A stretch of 64,000 nucleotides of DNA from Microcella frigidaquae (lineage in GTDB: Bacteria > Actinomycetota > Actinomycetes > Actinomycetales > Microbacteriaceae): assembly GCF_014200395.1 (NCBI RefSeq), contig NZ_JACHBS010000001.1, positions 1 through 64,000 of the forward strand, read 5' to 3'. A program made the position numbers and the translations under genes. Numbering within the stretch: the stretch's first letter is position 1; each line of letters opens with the position of its first letter. A model generated the notes under the pieces. The model did not search any database, was not told where the DNA came from, and was given only the letters and a program-made list of their open reading frames with translations. Below, one piece after another: positions 18,383 to 26,655 of the stretch.

Positions 18383-19954
18383 ATGGCATTCCTCGAGTAC
18401 GCGCCGGCTCCGGAGTCGGCGTCGATTCTGAACCTCAAGGCCCAGTACGGGCTCTTCATCGACGGCGAGTTCGTCGACGGCGGCGGAGAGGTGTTCGACA
18501 CCATCTCGCCGGCCACCGAGCAGGTCATCGCGCGCATCGCGCAGGCCGACGCCCACGACGTCGACCGCGCGGTCGCCGCCGCTCGTCGCGCCTACGAGAC
18601 CGTCTGGTCGCGCATGTCGGGCAGCGACCGCGGCAAGTACCTCTTCCGCATCGCCCGCCTCGTGCAGGAGCGCGCCCGCGAGCTCGCCGTCGCCGAGAGC
18701 CTCGACAACGGCAAGCCGATCCGCGAGACCCGCGACGTCGACGTGCCGCTCGTCGCCGCGTGGTTCTTCTACTACGCCGGCTGGGCCGACAAGCTCGAGT
18801 ACGCCGGGCTCGGCCCGAACCCGCGCGCGCTCGGTGTCGCCGCGCAGGTGATCCCCTGGAACTTCCCGCTGCTCATGCTCGCGTGGAAGATCGCCCCGGC
18901 CCTCGCCGCCGGCAACACCGTGGTCATCAAGCCCGCCGAGACGACGTCGCTGACCGCGATGCTGTTCGCCGAGATCCTGCAGCAGGCCGACCTGCCTGCG
19001 GGCGTCGTGAACATCGTCACCGGCCCGGGCTCAACCGGTCAGGCCCTCGTCACGCACGACGACGTGAACAAGGTGGCCTTCACCGGGTCGACGAACGTCG
19101 GGCGGATGATCGCGCGCCAGGTCGCGGGAACCCAGAAGAAGCTCACCCTCGAGCTCGGGGGCAAGGCGGCGAACATCGTCTTCGACGACGCCCCCATGGA
19201 CCAGGCGATCGAGGGCATCGTCAACGGCATCTTCTTCAACCAGGGCCACGTGTGCTGCGCCGGCTCGCGCCTGCTCGTGCAGGAGACCGTGCACGACGAG
19301 GTCGTCGAGCGGCTCAAGGAGCGCCTGTCGACCCTGCGGCTCGGCGACCCGCTCGACAAGAACACCGACATCGGCGCGATCAACTCGGCCGCCCAGCTGG
19401 AGCGCATCCGCACTCTCAGCGACACGGGCGAGAACGAGGGCGCGGAGCGCTGGACCGCCGACTGCCGGATTCCCGAGAAGGGCTTCTGGTTCGCGCCGAC
19501 CATCTTCACCAAGGTCAGCGCCGCCCACTCGATCGCCCGCGAGGAGATCTTCGGCCCCGTGCTGTCGGTGCTGACCTTCCGCACCCCGGCCGAGGCGATC
19601 GCGAAGGCGAACAACACCCCGTACGGCCTCTCGGCCGGCATCTGGACGGAGAAGGGCAGCCGCATGCTCGCTCTCGTCGACCAGCTGCGCGCGGGCGTGG
19701 TCTGGGCGAACACGTTCAACCGCTTCGACCCCAGCTCGCCGTTCGGCGGGTACAAGGAGTCGGGCTACGGCCGCGAGGGCGGCCGCCACGGGCTCGCCGC
19801 CTACCTCGAGGCGAGCGGGTGGGATGCTCCAGCCGGGCTCGGCTCCGCATCCGCCCCCGCCGCTCTCGTGACGGCGCCCGCCGCCGGTGATGCCGGCGCG
19901 AAGGCCGCGGGCAAGCCTGCGAAGAAGTCGACCCGGAAGGGGGCCGCGAAGTGA
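18383..19954 (+). CDS. Aldehyde dehydrogenase (catalytically complete)
   Basis: NAD(P)-dependent aldehyde dehydrogenase, 523 residues, probably oxidising acetaldehyde made by DeoC. It has the general-base glutamate in LELGGKAANIVFDDA (near residue 257), the catalytic cysteine in NQGHVCCAGSR (near 291), and the cofactor motif FTGSTNVGRMI. A 40-residue Ala/Lys-rich tail extends past the usual end. It begins 3 bp after deoC and overlaps the next ALDH-like gene by 4 bp, so the two are made together and may form a complex. Confidence 0.93.
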   Translation: MAFLEYAPAPESASILNLKAQYGLFIDGEFVDGGGEVFDTISPATEQVIARIAQADAHDVDRAVAAARRAYETVWSRMSGSDRGKYLFRIARLVQERARELAVAESLDNGKPIRETRDVDVPLVAAWFFYYAGWADKLEYAGLGPNPRALGVAAQVIPWNFPLLMLAWKIAPALAAGNTVVIKPAETTSLTAMLFAEILQQADLPAGVVNIVTGPGSTGQALVTHDDVNKVAFTGSTNVGRMIARQVAGTQKKLTLELGGKAANIVFDDAPMDQAIEGIVNGIFFNQGHVCCAGSRLLVQETVHDEVVERLKERLSTLRLGDPLDKNTDIGAINSAAQLERIRTLSDTGENEGAERWTADCRIPEKGFWFAPTIFTKVSAAHSIAREEIFGPVLSVLTFRTPAEAIAKANNTPYGLSAGIWTEKGSRMLALVDQLRAGVVWANTFNRFDPSSPFGGYKESGYGREGGRHGLAAYLEASGWDAPAGLGSASAPAALVTAPAAGDAGAKAAGKPAKKSTRKGAAK

Positions 19955-20832
19955 CCCGCCTCAGCGTTCCGAAGACGTACAAGCTCGCGATCGGCGGCGC
20001 GTTCCCGCGCAGCGAGAGCGGCCGCACCTACGAGGTGCTCGCCGCCGACGGTGGCTTCCTCGCCAACGCCGCGAAGGCCTCGCGCAAGGATGCCCGCGAC
20101 GCGGTCGTCGCTGCACGCAGCGCGTTCGCCAAGTGGTCGGGTGCCACGGCCTACAACCGCGGCCAGGTGATCTACCGCATCGCCGAGCTGCTCGAGGGGC
20201 GCCGCGCGCAGTTCATCGACGAGATCAGCCGCACCGAGGGTGTCTCCTCCGCCGAGGCCTCGGCCCAGGTCGATCTCGCGATCGACGTGTGGGTCTGGTA
20301 CGCCGGCTGGGCCGACAAGTACGCGCAGGTGGCGGGCAACGCCAACCCGGTCGCGGGCCCGTACTTCAACCTCTCGGTGCCCGAGCCGACGGGCGTCGTC
20401 GCCGCGGTCGCGCCGCAGGGCGTGACGGGCGGCTCGCTGCTCGGCATCGTGTCGGTCGTGGCCCCGATCATCCTCACCGGCAACACGGTCGTGGTCATCG
20501 CCGACGAGAGGGCGCCGCTGTCGGCGATCTCGCTCGCCGAGGTGCTCGCGACCTCGGATGTTCCGGGCGGCGTCGTCAACACGCTCACCGGCTCGCCGGC
20601 GGAGATCATGCCGTGGCTCGCCGCGCACGCCGACGTGAACGCGCTCGACCTCGCCGGAGCCGGCGGGCTCGACGGTGCGTCGGGCGCCAGCTGGGTCGAC
20701 CTGCAGCTCGCCGCCGCCGAGACCCTCAAGCGCGTGCTGCCGCCCGTCTCGGGCGTACCGCGCCCCGCGCTCGAGCGCATCAGCGCCTTCGTCGAGACGA
20801 AGACGGTCTGGCACACGAAGTCGATGCTCTAG
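19951..20832 (+). CDS. Truncated ALDH-like protein lacking the catalytic cysteine region
   Basis: A 293-residue homologue of the aldehyde dehydrogenase N-terminal (cofactor) half, from FPRSESGRTYEV through PEPTGVVAAVAPQG and PGGVVNTLTGSPAEI. It then diverges and ends before any LELGG glutamate or GQxC cysteine motif. It cannot be an active dehydrogenase by the normal mechanism. The ending is orderly (KSML then stop) with normal codon use, so it looks like a preserved partner and not a decayed gene. It resembles the arrangement in ALDH16-type proteins, where an inactive ALDH domain pairs with an active one. GTG start overlaps the upstream stop. Confidence 0.8.
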   Translation: MTRLSVPKTYKLAIGGAFPRSESGRTYEVLAADGGFLANAAKASRKDARDAVVAARSAFAKWSGATAYNRGQVIYRIAELLEGRRAQFIDEISRTEGVSSAEASAQVDLAIDVWVWYAGWADKYAQVAGNANPVAGPYFNLSVPEPTGVVAAVAPQGVTGGSLLGIVSVVAPIILTGNTVVVIADERAPLSAISLAEVLATSDVPGGVVNTLTGSPAEIMPWLAAHADVNALDLAGAGGLDGASGASWVDLQLAAAETLKRVLPPVSGVPRPALERISAFVETKTVWHTKSML

Positions 20833-20877
20833 CCGGGCACCTGCCCGCACCCGCGCCGCCCGCCCCGCGCCGCCGAT

Positions 20878-20975
20878 CTCCACAATTCAGGAGTCGGCGG
20901 CGCGGGGCGTGGTCGTTGAGCGCTCTCACGGCGTGTTGGGCGGCTACAGGCGGGTGCGACTCCTGAGTTGTGGAA
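20878..20975 (-). repeat. Dispersed element copy R1 (98 bp, inverted arms)
   Basis: Arms at 20878-20893 (CTCCACAATTCAGGAG) and 20960-20975 (CTCCTGAGTTGTGGAA) are inverted around a 66-bp interior. The core reads on the minus strand (20939-20929), 20 nt from the right arm. It lies in the 237-bp gap between convergent genes. It shares a 19-bp interior block (20918-20936) with copy R8. Apart from this unit, 20833-21069 holds nothing recognisable. Confidence 0.85.
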
Positions 20976-21069
20976 ATGGGCGGGAGGGCTGCGGGCGGCT
21001 TCCGGAACTGCGGAAGCGAATGCACTCGGCTCACTCCCATCCGCAGATCGGGAAGGCGAGTGCGGAGCC

Positions 21070-22119
21070 TCAGGCGTCCGCGGGTCGCGCTTCGGTGCTG
21101 TCGATGCGCGCCGCGAGCGCGGCCGCGAAGTCGGTGGAGGCGAGGTGCCGACCCGTGCGCTCGACCTCGTGCACGAGGGCGACGAGAGCGGCGTTCACCG
21201 GGGTCGCGACGCCGAGCGAGGCGCCCAGGGCGACGACCGCGCCGTTGATCTGATCGACCTCGGTCGTGCAGCCGCGGCGGATGCTCTGCAGCATCGACGC
21301 GGGGTTGGGCACCTCGCCCATCCCGGCGGCGAGGGCGCGAGCGAGCTCGTCGGCCGCCGCCGTGCCACCCGTGCGGATGCGCGCCACGGCCTCCGCATCC
21401 ACCCCGCCGATGCGGCCCCAGGCGACACCGGCCGCGTCGCCGACCGCGACCGTCTCGACCATGCCGCGCGCGAGGATCGGCAGCAGCCCTGCGTCGGCGA
21501 CGGTCTGCTGCACGCTGAGTCCGGTGATCGCGGGCAGGGCGTTGACCTGGTTGACGAGCAGCTTCGTGAACTGGGCTCCGCGGATGTCGGGGGCGAGCAC
21601 GAGTTCCGCGGTGCCGTCGGGGGCGCCGCCGCCCGGCAGCGCGCTGCGCAGCAGCGGCTCGGCGACGGCGACCGCGGCCGGGTCGCCGCCGAGCGTGAGG
21701 CCGTTCGGTCCGGTGACGGTGATGCGGCCCGGGCCGGCGAGACTCACGGCGAAGAGCGCCAGGCCGATCGCGACGGGGGAGTGCGGCAGCGCATCCCGCA
21801 CCGCCTGCTCGCCGCCGAGGCCGTTCTGCAGCACGAGCACGGGGGTGCCGTCGTGCTCCGACCAGGGGGCGAGGGCGGCTGTTGAGTCGTGGGCCTTCGT
21901 CGCGAGCACGAGCAGGTCGACTGTCTCGTTCGGGATGCTGCGCACGAGCTCGACCGGGGCAACCCACGCTCCCCAGCCGCCGTCGACGCGCAGCCCGGCG
22001 GCGGCGATGGCGTCGGCGTGCTCGCCGCGCGCGGTCACGAGCACCTCGTGCCCCGCGCGCGCGGCCAGAGCGGCCAGGAGGCCGCCGACCGCGCCCGCTC
22101 CGATGACCGCGATGCGCAT
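21070..22119 (-). CDS. panE: Ketopantoate reductase family protein
   Basis: NADPH-dependent 2-dehydropantoate 2-reductase family (pantothenate synthesis), 349 residues. The N-terminal Rossmann loop is IGAGAVGGLLAALAARAG, followed by LVLATKAHD and LQNGLGG. The catalytic-type lysine is in FTKLLVNQVNALPAI near residue 180, and the C-terminal domain has SMLQSIRRGCTTEVDQINGAVV, a strong PanE/ApbA signature. Several paralogues with other substrates exist, so the exact reaction is not certain. The ATG has a TAGGCT -10 seven bases upstream. Confidence 0.82.
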   Translation of the reverse strand: MRIAVIGAGAVGGLLAALAARAGHEVLVTARGEHADAIAAAGLRVDGGWGAWVAPVELVRSIPNETVDLLVLATKAHDSTAALAPWSEHDGTPVLVLQNGLGGEQAVRDALPHSPVAIGLALFAVSLAGPGRITVTGPNGLTLGGDPAAVAVAEPLLRSALPGGGAPDGTAELVLAPDIRGAQFTKLLVNQVNALPAITGLSVQQTVADAGLLPILARGMVETVAVGDAAGVAWGRIGGVDAEAVARIRTGGTAAADELARALAAGMGEVPNPASMLQSIRRGCTTEVDQINGAVVALGASLGVATPVNAALVALVHEVERTGRHLASTDFAAALAARIDSTEARPADA

Positions 22120-22126
22120 GCTCGTC

Positions 22127-22132
22127 AGCCTA
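22127..22132 (-). promoter_or_regulatory. -10 element, leaderless panE promoter
   Basis: TAGGCT on the minus strand ends 7 nt before the ATG. Confidence 0.5.
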
Positions 22133-22188
22133 AGCGCGCGAGCCGCGCCGGCCGAGTGCCTCGCGCCCGCGCCGGGCCTCGCGCCCGC

Positions 22189-22194
22189 TAGCGT
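22189..22194 (+). promoter_or_regulatory. -10 element, leaderless truB promoter
   Basis: TAGCGT ends exactly 6 nt before the GTG of truB. Confidence 0.5.
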
Positions 22195-22200
22195 GGAGTT

Positions 22201-23157
22201 GTGCCCACCGGACTGCTGCTCGTCGACAAGCCGCAGGGTCTCACCAGCCACGACGTGGTCGCGCGTGCGCGCCGCGCCCTCGGCACCCGCAAGGTCGGCC
22301 ACGCCGGCACGCTCGACCCGATGGCGACCGGCCTGCTCACGCTCGGAGCCGATTCGGCCACGCGCCTGCTCACCTACCTGGTCGGCCTCGACAAGACCTA
22401 CGAGACGACGATGCGGCTCGGCGCCGCGACGACGACCGACGACGCCGAGGGCGAGACCGTCAGCACGGCCGAGCCGGCGGCGGTCGCGGCGGTGACCGAC
22501 GCGGCGCTCGCGGAGGGCATCCGTGCGCTCACGGGCGAGATCGACCAGCGGCCGAGCTCGGTGAGCGCGATCAAGGTCGACGGCAAACGCGCCTACGACC
22601 GCGTGCGGGCAGGCGAAGAGGTCGAGCTCGCGTCGCGCCGCGTCACGATCAGCGCGTTCGAGGTGCTCGCCGTGCGGCGCATCGACGCTGGCTCGGGCAC
22701 ACACGCCGCGATCGAGGTGGATGCCCGCATCGACTGCAGCTCGGGCACCTACATCCGCGCCCTCGCGCGCGACCTCGGCGCGGCCCTCGGTATCGGCGGG
22801 CATCTCACGGCGCTGCGGCGCACGCGTGTCGGGCCGTTCGAGGTGGCCGACGCCGTGAGTCTCGAGGCGCTGGCCAAGCAGGGCGCGAGTCTGCTCGCGA
22901 GCCCCGCGGAGGTTGCCGAACGACTGTTCCCGGTGCTCGAGGTCGACGCCGCGCAGGCCCGCGACCTCGGGCACGGCAAGCTGCTGGCGCTGCCCCAGCA
23001 CCCCGACGCCGAGCCGGTCGCCGCGATCGAGCGCGGCAGCGGCGCGCATCCCGACCGTCTGATCGCCCTCATCAGGGTGCGTCAGGGACGCGGTCGTACG
23101 CTGGTCGGGTTCCCGCAGGAGCACACGTCCGCATCCGCCCAGGAGGCCCCCCAGTGA
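22201..23157 (+). CDS. truB: tRNA pseudouridine-55 synthase
   Basis: Makes pseudouridine 55 in the T loop of tRNAs. The 318-residue product begins LLLVDKPQGLTSHDVVARAR, has the catalytic aspartate in GHAGTLDPMATGLL near residue 40, and continues with KTYETTMRLGAATTTDDAEG and CSSGTYIRALARDLG. These are all TruB hallmarks. The C-terminal extension is typical of Actinobacteria. GTG start with a leaderless promoter. Its stop overlaps the GTG of a small membrane protein by 4 bp. It is not next to ribF here, although that pairing is common in relatives. Confidence 0.96.
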   Translation: MPTGLLLVDKPQGLTSHDVVARARRALGTRKVGHAGTLDPMATGLLTLGADSATRLLTYLVGLDKTYETTMRLGAATTTDDAEGETVSTAEPAAVAAVTDAALAEGIRALTGEIDQRPSSVSAIKVDGKRAYDRVRAGEEVELASRRVTISAFEVLAVRRIDAGSGTHAAIEVDARIDCSSGTYIRALARDLGAALGIGGHLTALRRTRVGPFEVADAVSLEALAKQGASLLASPAEVAERLFPVLEVDAAQARDLGHGKLLALPQHPDAEPVAAIERGSGAHPDRLIALIRVRQGRGRTLVGFPQEHTSASAQEAPQ

Positions 23158-23534
23158 TCGAGTGGTTCAGCACGATCGCCATCGCCGTCAGCGTCATCGC
23201 CGGGCTCGTCGCCCTCGTGCTCGGCGGCATCGGCCGCAAGCCGGACGACTACAGCGTGCTGGCCACCGCGGCGGTCGCGCTCGTGCTCATCGTGCAGATC
23301 GTCATCGGCATCGTGGCCCCGTTCGTCGGCAACGAGCCGACCGGCGACATCGTCGAGTGGTGGATTTACCTCGTGACCGCCCTCGTGCTGCCGGTCGGGG
23401 CGATCATCTGGGCCCTGGTCGACCGCTCGCGCTGGGCGACCATCGTCATGGGCGTGGCGAGCCTCGCGGTCGCGGTCATGGTCTTCCGCATGAACCAGAT
23501 CTGGTTCGTGCAGGGCGTCGCGCTCGTCAGCTGA
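23154..23534 (+). CDS. Small four-helix membrane protein, unknown
   Basis: A 126-residue hydrophobic protein with four membrane helices: FSTIAIAVSVIAGLVALVLGGI, YSVLATAAVALVLIVQIVIGIV, WWIYLVTALVLPVGAIIWAL and WATIVMGVASLAVAVMVFRM. It is translationally coupled to truB. No family signature is recognised; similar small proteins next to truB occur in Microbacteriaceae. A role in RNA modification is not implied. Confidence 0.75.
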   Translation: MIEWFSTIAIAVSVIAGLVALVLGGIGRKPDDYSVLATAAVALVLIVQIVIGIVAPFVGNEPTGDIVEWWIYLVTALVLPVGAIIWALVDRSRWATIVMGVASLAVAVMVFRMNQIWFVQGVALVS

Positions 23535-23560
23535 CCCGAGCCCTGCTCCGGGATGCTCCC

Positions 23561-24229
23561 CTAGAGCCCCTCGATCGCCGCGAGCACCTCGTCGAGCGAC
23601 CCGGCGAGGTCGGCCACCACGAGCACCGCGCCCGTCTCGCGCAGGTCGTCGACCGAGAACACGCCCGTCGCAACGCCGATGAACGGCAGGCCCGCTGCGG
23701 CCGCGGCCTCGTCGTCGCGCGGGGTGTCGCCGACGATGACGAGGGTCTCGTCGGGCAGCGCCGCGCGCGCCGCGCGGGTGATCTCACTGCGGTCGCGGGC
23801 CGTCGCGCCGAAGAAGGAGCGGTCCCAGTCAAACCACTCCGGCCCGAGCCCGGCACCCTCGAGCTTGACGCGGGCGCGCACCAGCGAGTTGCCCGTCAGC
23901 AGCGCGTTGTGCCAGCCGCGGGCGGCGACCGCGGTGAGAGCATCCACCACGCCCGGAGCGGGCTCGCGCCGATCGCCCGCCTGCGCCCTCTCGATCGAGA
24001 GCTCGTCGAGCACCGCCCGGGCGCGCTCGTGCCACGCGTCGTCGTACCCGAAGTGGGCGAGGATCTCGCTGAGGATCAACCCGTCGGGCTTGCCGTGGGT
24101 GCGCGGCAGGGGCGGGTGCAGCTCGCGGCCGACGGTGCGCTCGACGGCCGTGTGGTACAGCTCGCCGCCGCCCGTGTAGCTGTTGAGCAGCAGGGTGCCG
24201 TCGACGTCCCAGAGAATCGTGGTGGTCAC
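23561..24229 (-). CDS. HAD superfamily phosphatase
   Basis: A 222-residue haloacid dehalogenase-type hydrolase with a helical cap, in the phosphoglycolate phosphatase/PGMB-like group. Motif I is DVDGTLL at about residues 8-14 with both catalytic aspartates, motif II is LLTGN, and motif IV is GDTPRDDEAAAAAG. The sequence between motif I and II suits a C1 cap. The substrate is not predictable from sequence. GTG start; an imperfect -10 (CAGGGT) lies 6 nt upstream. It is divergent from hemW across a long inverted repeat. Confidence 0.85.
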   Translation of the reverse strand: MTTTILWDVDGTLLLNSYTGGGELYHTAVERTVGRELHPPLPRTHGKPDGLILSEILAHFGYDDAWHERARAVLDELSIERAQAGDRREPAPGVVDALTAVAARGWHNALLTGNSLVRARVKLEGAGLGPEWFDWDRSFFGATARDRSEITRAARAALPDETLVIVGDTPRDDEAAAAAGLPFIGVATGVFSVDDLRETGAVLVVADLAGSLDEVLAAIEGL

Positions 24230-24257
24230 CCGTCAACCCTGCCAGACCCGTTGGGCC

Positions 24258-24337
24258 CCGTTCGCAACTCAGGCTGAGACGACATCGATGACCGGTTTAC
24301 GCGCCACACGTGTGAGCTCTGCCTGAGTTACGAACGG
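24258..24337. repeat. Long inverted repeat between HAD and hemW (distant relative of the dispersed element)
   Basis: Arms 24258-24278 and 24317-24337 match at 19 of 21 positions in inverted orientation around 38 bp. The arm contains CAACTCAGG, as does the divergent arm of R1, but the interior lacks the core motif and the spacing is shorter. It occupies most of the 132-bp divergent gap and could be a regulatory cruciform. Confidence 0.7.
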
Positions 24338-24361
24338 AACGCGGGCTGGGAGGATAGGCGG

Positions 24362-25600
24362 GTGCCCAGCGCCCTGCCCCTCGCCGACCCGGCACCCGAT
24401 GACGGGATGCTGCCGCCGAGCGTCATCGACGGCGCGGAGCACCGCGACCTCGGTGTGTACCTGCACGTGCCGTTCTGCCGCGTGCGCTGCGGCTACTGCG
24501 ACTTCAACACGTACACGGCCGACGAGATCCGCGGGGTCAAGCAGAGCGATTTCGCCGACCAGGCGATCGCCGAGGTCGCGCTCGCCGCGCGCGTGCTGCG
24601 CGACAGCGGGCTTCCGTCAAGGCCCGTGAGCACGGTCTTCTTCGGCGGCGGCACCCCGACACTGCTGCCCACGGACGACCTCGCGCGCATGCTCGCCGCG
24701 GTGCGCGACACATTCACGCTCGCGCCCGACGCCGAGGTGACGACCGAGGCCAACCCCGACTCGATCGACGCAGCGGGCCTGCAGCGCCTCGCCGCCGCCG
24801 GCTTCACGCGGGTCAGCGTCGGCATGCAGTCGGCCGTGCCGCACGTGCTCGCCGTGCTCGAGCGCACGCACGACCCCGAGAACGTGCCGCGCGTCGTCCA
24901 GGCCGCGAAGGAAGCGGGGCTCCAGGTCAGCCTCGACCTCATCTACGGCACCCCCGGTGAGTCGGCCGACGACTGGGCGCGCAGCCTCGACGCCGCCCTC
25001 GCGTGCGAGCCCGACCACATCAGCGCCTACGCGCTCATCGTCGAGGAGGGCACGAAGCTCGCCCGGCAGATCGCGCGCGGCGAGGTTCCGCCCGTCGACG
25101 ACGACCTCCACGCCGCGTTCTACGAGGCGGCGGATGCCCGGCTCACCGCCGCCGGCTACCACTGGTACGAGGTCAGCAACTGGGCGCGTGGCACGGCCGA
25201 CGCACCCGCCCACCGCTCGCGCCACAACCGCGCCTACTGGCTCGGCCACGACTGGTGGGGCGTCGGCCCCGGCGCGCACAGCCACGTCGGCGGTGTGCGC
25301 TGGTGGAACGTCAAGCACCCCGCCGCCTACGCCCAGCGCCTCGCGGCGGGCGTGAGCCCGGCCGCCGGGCGCGAGACGCTCGACGCCGAGACCCGCCGCG
25401 TCGAGCGCGTACTGCTGCAGACCCGACTCGTCGAGGGTCTGCCGACGGATGCCCTCACCCCGCTCGGCCGCCGAGCGGTCGCCCAGCTCATCGCCGATGA
25501 GCTCGTCGAGCCGGGGCTCGCGCTGCGCGGAACCGTCGTGCTCACCCTGCGCGGGCGCCTGCTCGCCGACGCCGTCGTGCGGCGCCTGCTGCCCGACTGA
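24362..25600 (+). CDS. hemW: Radical SAM heme chaperone HemW
   Basis: A 412-residue radical SAM protein of the HemW/HemN-like family, which binds heme and delivers it to targets; older annotation is oxygen-independent coproporphyrinogen oxidase. It has the cluster motif CRVRCGYC (CxxxCxxC) near residue 39, then FFGGGTPTLL and EANPDSID. VSVGMQSAVPHVLAVLERTHDP and the C-terminal HemN domain (YWLGHDWWGVGPGAHSH) follow. The cysteine arrangement fits HemW, not true HemN. GTG start. Its place between lepA and hrcA follows the ancestral actinobacterial order. Confidence 0.93.
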   Translation: MPSALPLADPAPDDGMLPPSVIDGAEHRDLGVYLHVPFCRVRCGYCDFNTYTADEIRGVKQSDFADQAIAEVALAARVLRDSGLPSRPVSTVFFGGGTPTLLPTDDLARMLAAVRDTFTLAPDAEVTTEANPDSIDAAGLQRLAAAGFTRVSVGMQSAVPHVLAVLERTHDPENVPRVVQAAKEAGLQVSLDLIYGTPGESADDWARSLDAALACEPDHISAYALIVEEGTKLARQIARGEVPPVDDDLHAAFYEAADARLTAAGYHWYEVSNWARGTADAPAHRSRHNRAYWLGHDWWGVGPGAHSHVGGVRWWNVKHPAAYAQRLAAGVSPAAGRETLDAETRRVERVLLQTRLVEGLPTDALTPLGRRAVAQLIADELVEPGLALRGTVVLTLRGRLLADAVVRRLLPD

Positions 25601-25606
25601 CGCGGC

Positions 25607-25993
25607 CTACTTCAGGAAGGTGATCGTCAGCGGGTAGGCGTAGGCCTCACCGCGGTTCGCCGCGAGAGCGGCGATGATCGAGAACACCAGAATCAGGATG
25701 CTGACCGCAGCGAGGATGATGACGCCGATCACGATCAGCGAGGTGATGACGCCGATCGCGGAGGCGATGAGCATCGTCAGCTGGAAGTTCAGGGCCGTGG
25801 CGGTGTGCCCGCGCACGAACGGGCCGCGATCCTTGAGCAGCAGGTAGCCGAGCAGCGCCGGGATGAACCCGAAGAAGATACCGCCGATGTGCACGAGAGT
25901 GGCCCAGAGCTTCTCGTCGCCGGGGCTCATCGGCTGCGGCGCCGAGGCGTAGGGGTTGGCGGGCGGCGGGGTCATGGGGGGCTGATCGCTCAT
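25607..25993 (-). CDS. DUF4870 membrane protein
   Basis: A 128-residue protein with a Pro-rich N-terminal tail (PPMTPPPANPYASAP) and a DUF4870 domain. It shows WATLVHIGGIFFGFIPALLGYLLLKDRG, ALNFQLTMLIA and hydrophobic helices ending RGEAYAYPLTITFLK. Function is unknown. A GTG five codons upstream is also possible. It is a tandem paralogue of the next gene, separated from it by a hairpin. It faces hemW with only 6 bp between stops. Confidence 0.85.
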   Translation of the reverse strand: MSDQPPMTPPPANPYASAPQPMSPGDEKLWATLVHIGGIFFGFIPALLGYLLLKDRGPFVRGHTATALNFQLTMLIASAIGVITSLIVIGVIILAAVSILILVFSIIAALAANRGEAYAYPLTITFLK

Positions 25994-26010
25994 GCGGTCA
26001 TTAAACACCG

Positions 26011-26041
26011 GCGGGCCCCGACCGGAGAGGTCGAGGCCCGC
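26011..26041 (-). terminator. Hairpin between the two DUF4870 genes
   Basis: GCGGGCC and GGCCCGC pair (7 bp), extended by five more pairs after one mismatch, with a GGAGA loop. On the minus strand it is followed by a short T-rich stretch (GTGTTTAATG), so it probably terminates the upstream DUF4870 transcript. Confidence 0.6.
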
Positions 26042-26059
26042 TGGTCGCGCCGACAGCGC

Positions 26060-26449
26060 CTACTTGATGAGGCGGATCGAAACGGGGTAGCGGTAGTTCA
26101 CGCCGTCCTTGGCCTTGACGAAGCCGAGGATCGAGAAGATCACGGCGGCGATCCAGACGAGCGGGATCAGGAACGAGATCAGCCCGCCGATGCCGAAGGT
26201 GACGGCGGCGAGGATGAAGCTCAGCACGTTCAGCGCCACGTAGGCGATGGTGACGGCGATCTGGAAGTTCAGGGCCTCCTTCGCCTCGGTGTTGGTGAAC
26301 GAGCCGCGGTCCTTGAACACGAGCCAGATGATGAGGGCCGGGAGGAAGCCGAGCACGCCGCCGAGGTGGGCGAACGAACCCCACTGGCGGTCCTCCGCCT
26401 CCGAGAGCGGGGCGGCCGGCTGGGCGGGGGGCGGAGTCTGGTCAGTCAT
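26060..26449 (-). CDS. DUF4870 membrane protein (paralogue)
   Basis: A 129-residue protein with a Pro-rich tail, then QWGSFAHLGGVLGFLPALIIWLVFKDRG (shown as two parts: QWGSFAHLGGVLGFLPAL, IIWLVFKDRG). KEALNFQIAVTIAY and a C-terminal VNYRYPVSIRLIK complete the DUF4870 fold with about three membrane helices. It has an AAAGG site 8 nt before the ATG. Similarity to the neighbouring gene indicates tandem duplication. Function is unknown. Confidence 0.85.
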   Translation of the reverse strand: MTDQTPPPAQPAAPLSEAEDRQWGSFAHLGGVLGFLPALIIWLVFKDRGSFTNTEAKEALNFQIAVTIAYVALNVLSFILAAVTFGIGGLISFLIPLVWIAAVIFSILGFVKAKDGVNYRYPVSIRLIK

Positions 26450-26563
26450 GGGCACTGCCTTTCAATGTTCTTAGTTCGGACGGATGGGTCCCGGGGTGGA
26501 GCACGAGGCAAACCTAGCGTCGAGCATCCGGCCCGGCAATAGGGGCACGCGGGAAGCCGGGGG

Positions 26564-26595
26564 TAGAATTGGCAGTCCGAAGCGGCGAGTGCCAG
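26564..26595 (+). promoter_or_regulatory. CIRCE operator with -10 element upstream of hrcA-dnaJ
   Basis: TTGGCAGTC-N9-GAGTGCCAG at 26569-26595 matches the HrcA operator CIRCE in its high-GC form (two mismatches between half-sites). A TAGAAT -10 at 26564-26569 directly abuts it, so HrcA bound here would sit on the start point and repress its own operon. Confidence 0.8.
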
Positions 26596-26655
26596 CACGA
26601 GGTGCGGGCCCGCCAACGGGAGACGACAGTCGATCAGGCGAGGGGAGTCGGAGCC

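Noticed and set aside
22201..23157. Split of truB from ribF as evidence of a recent island insertion at 11.4-22.2 kb
   Set aside because: GC and codon use across the intervening genes are normal and no boundary repeats or mobility genes are seen; ordinary rearrangement is enough.
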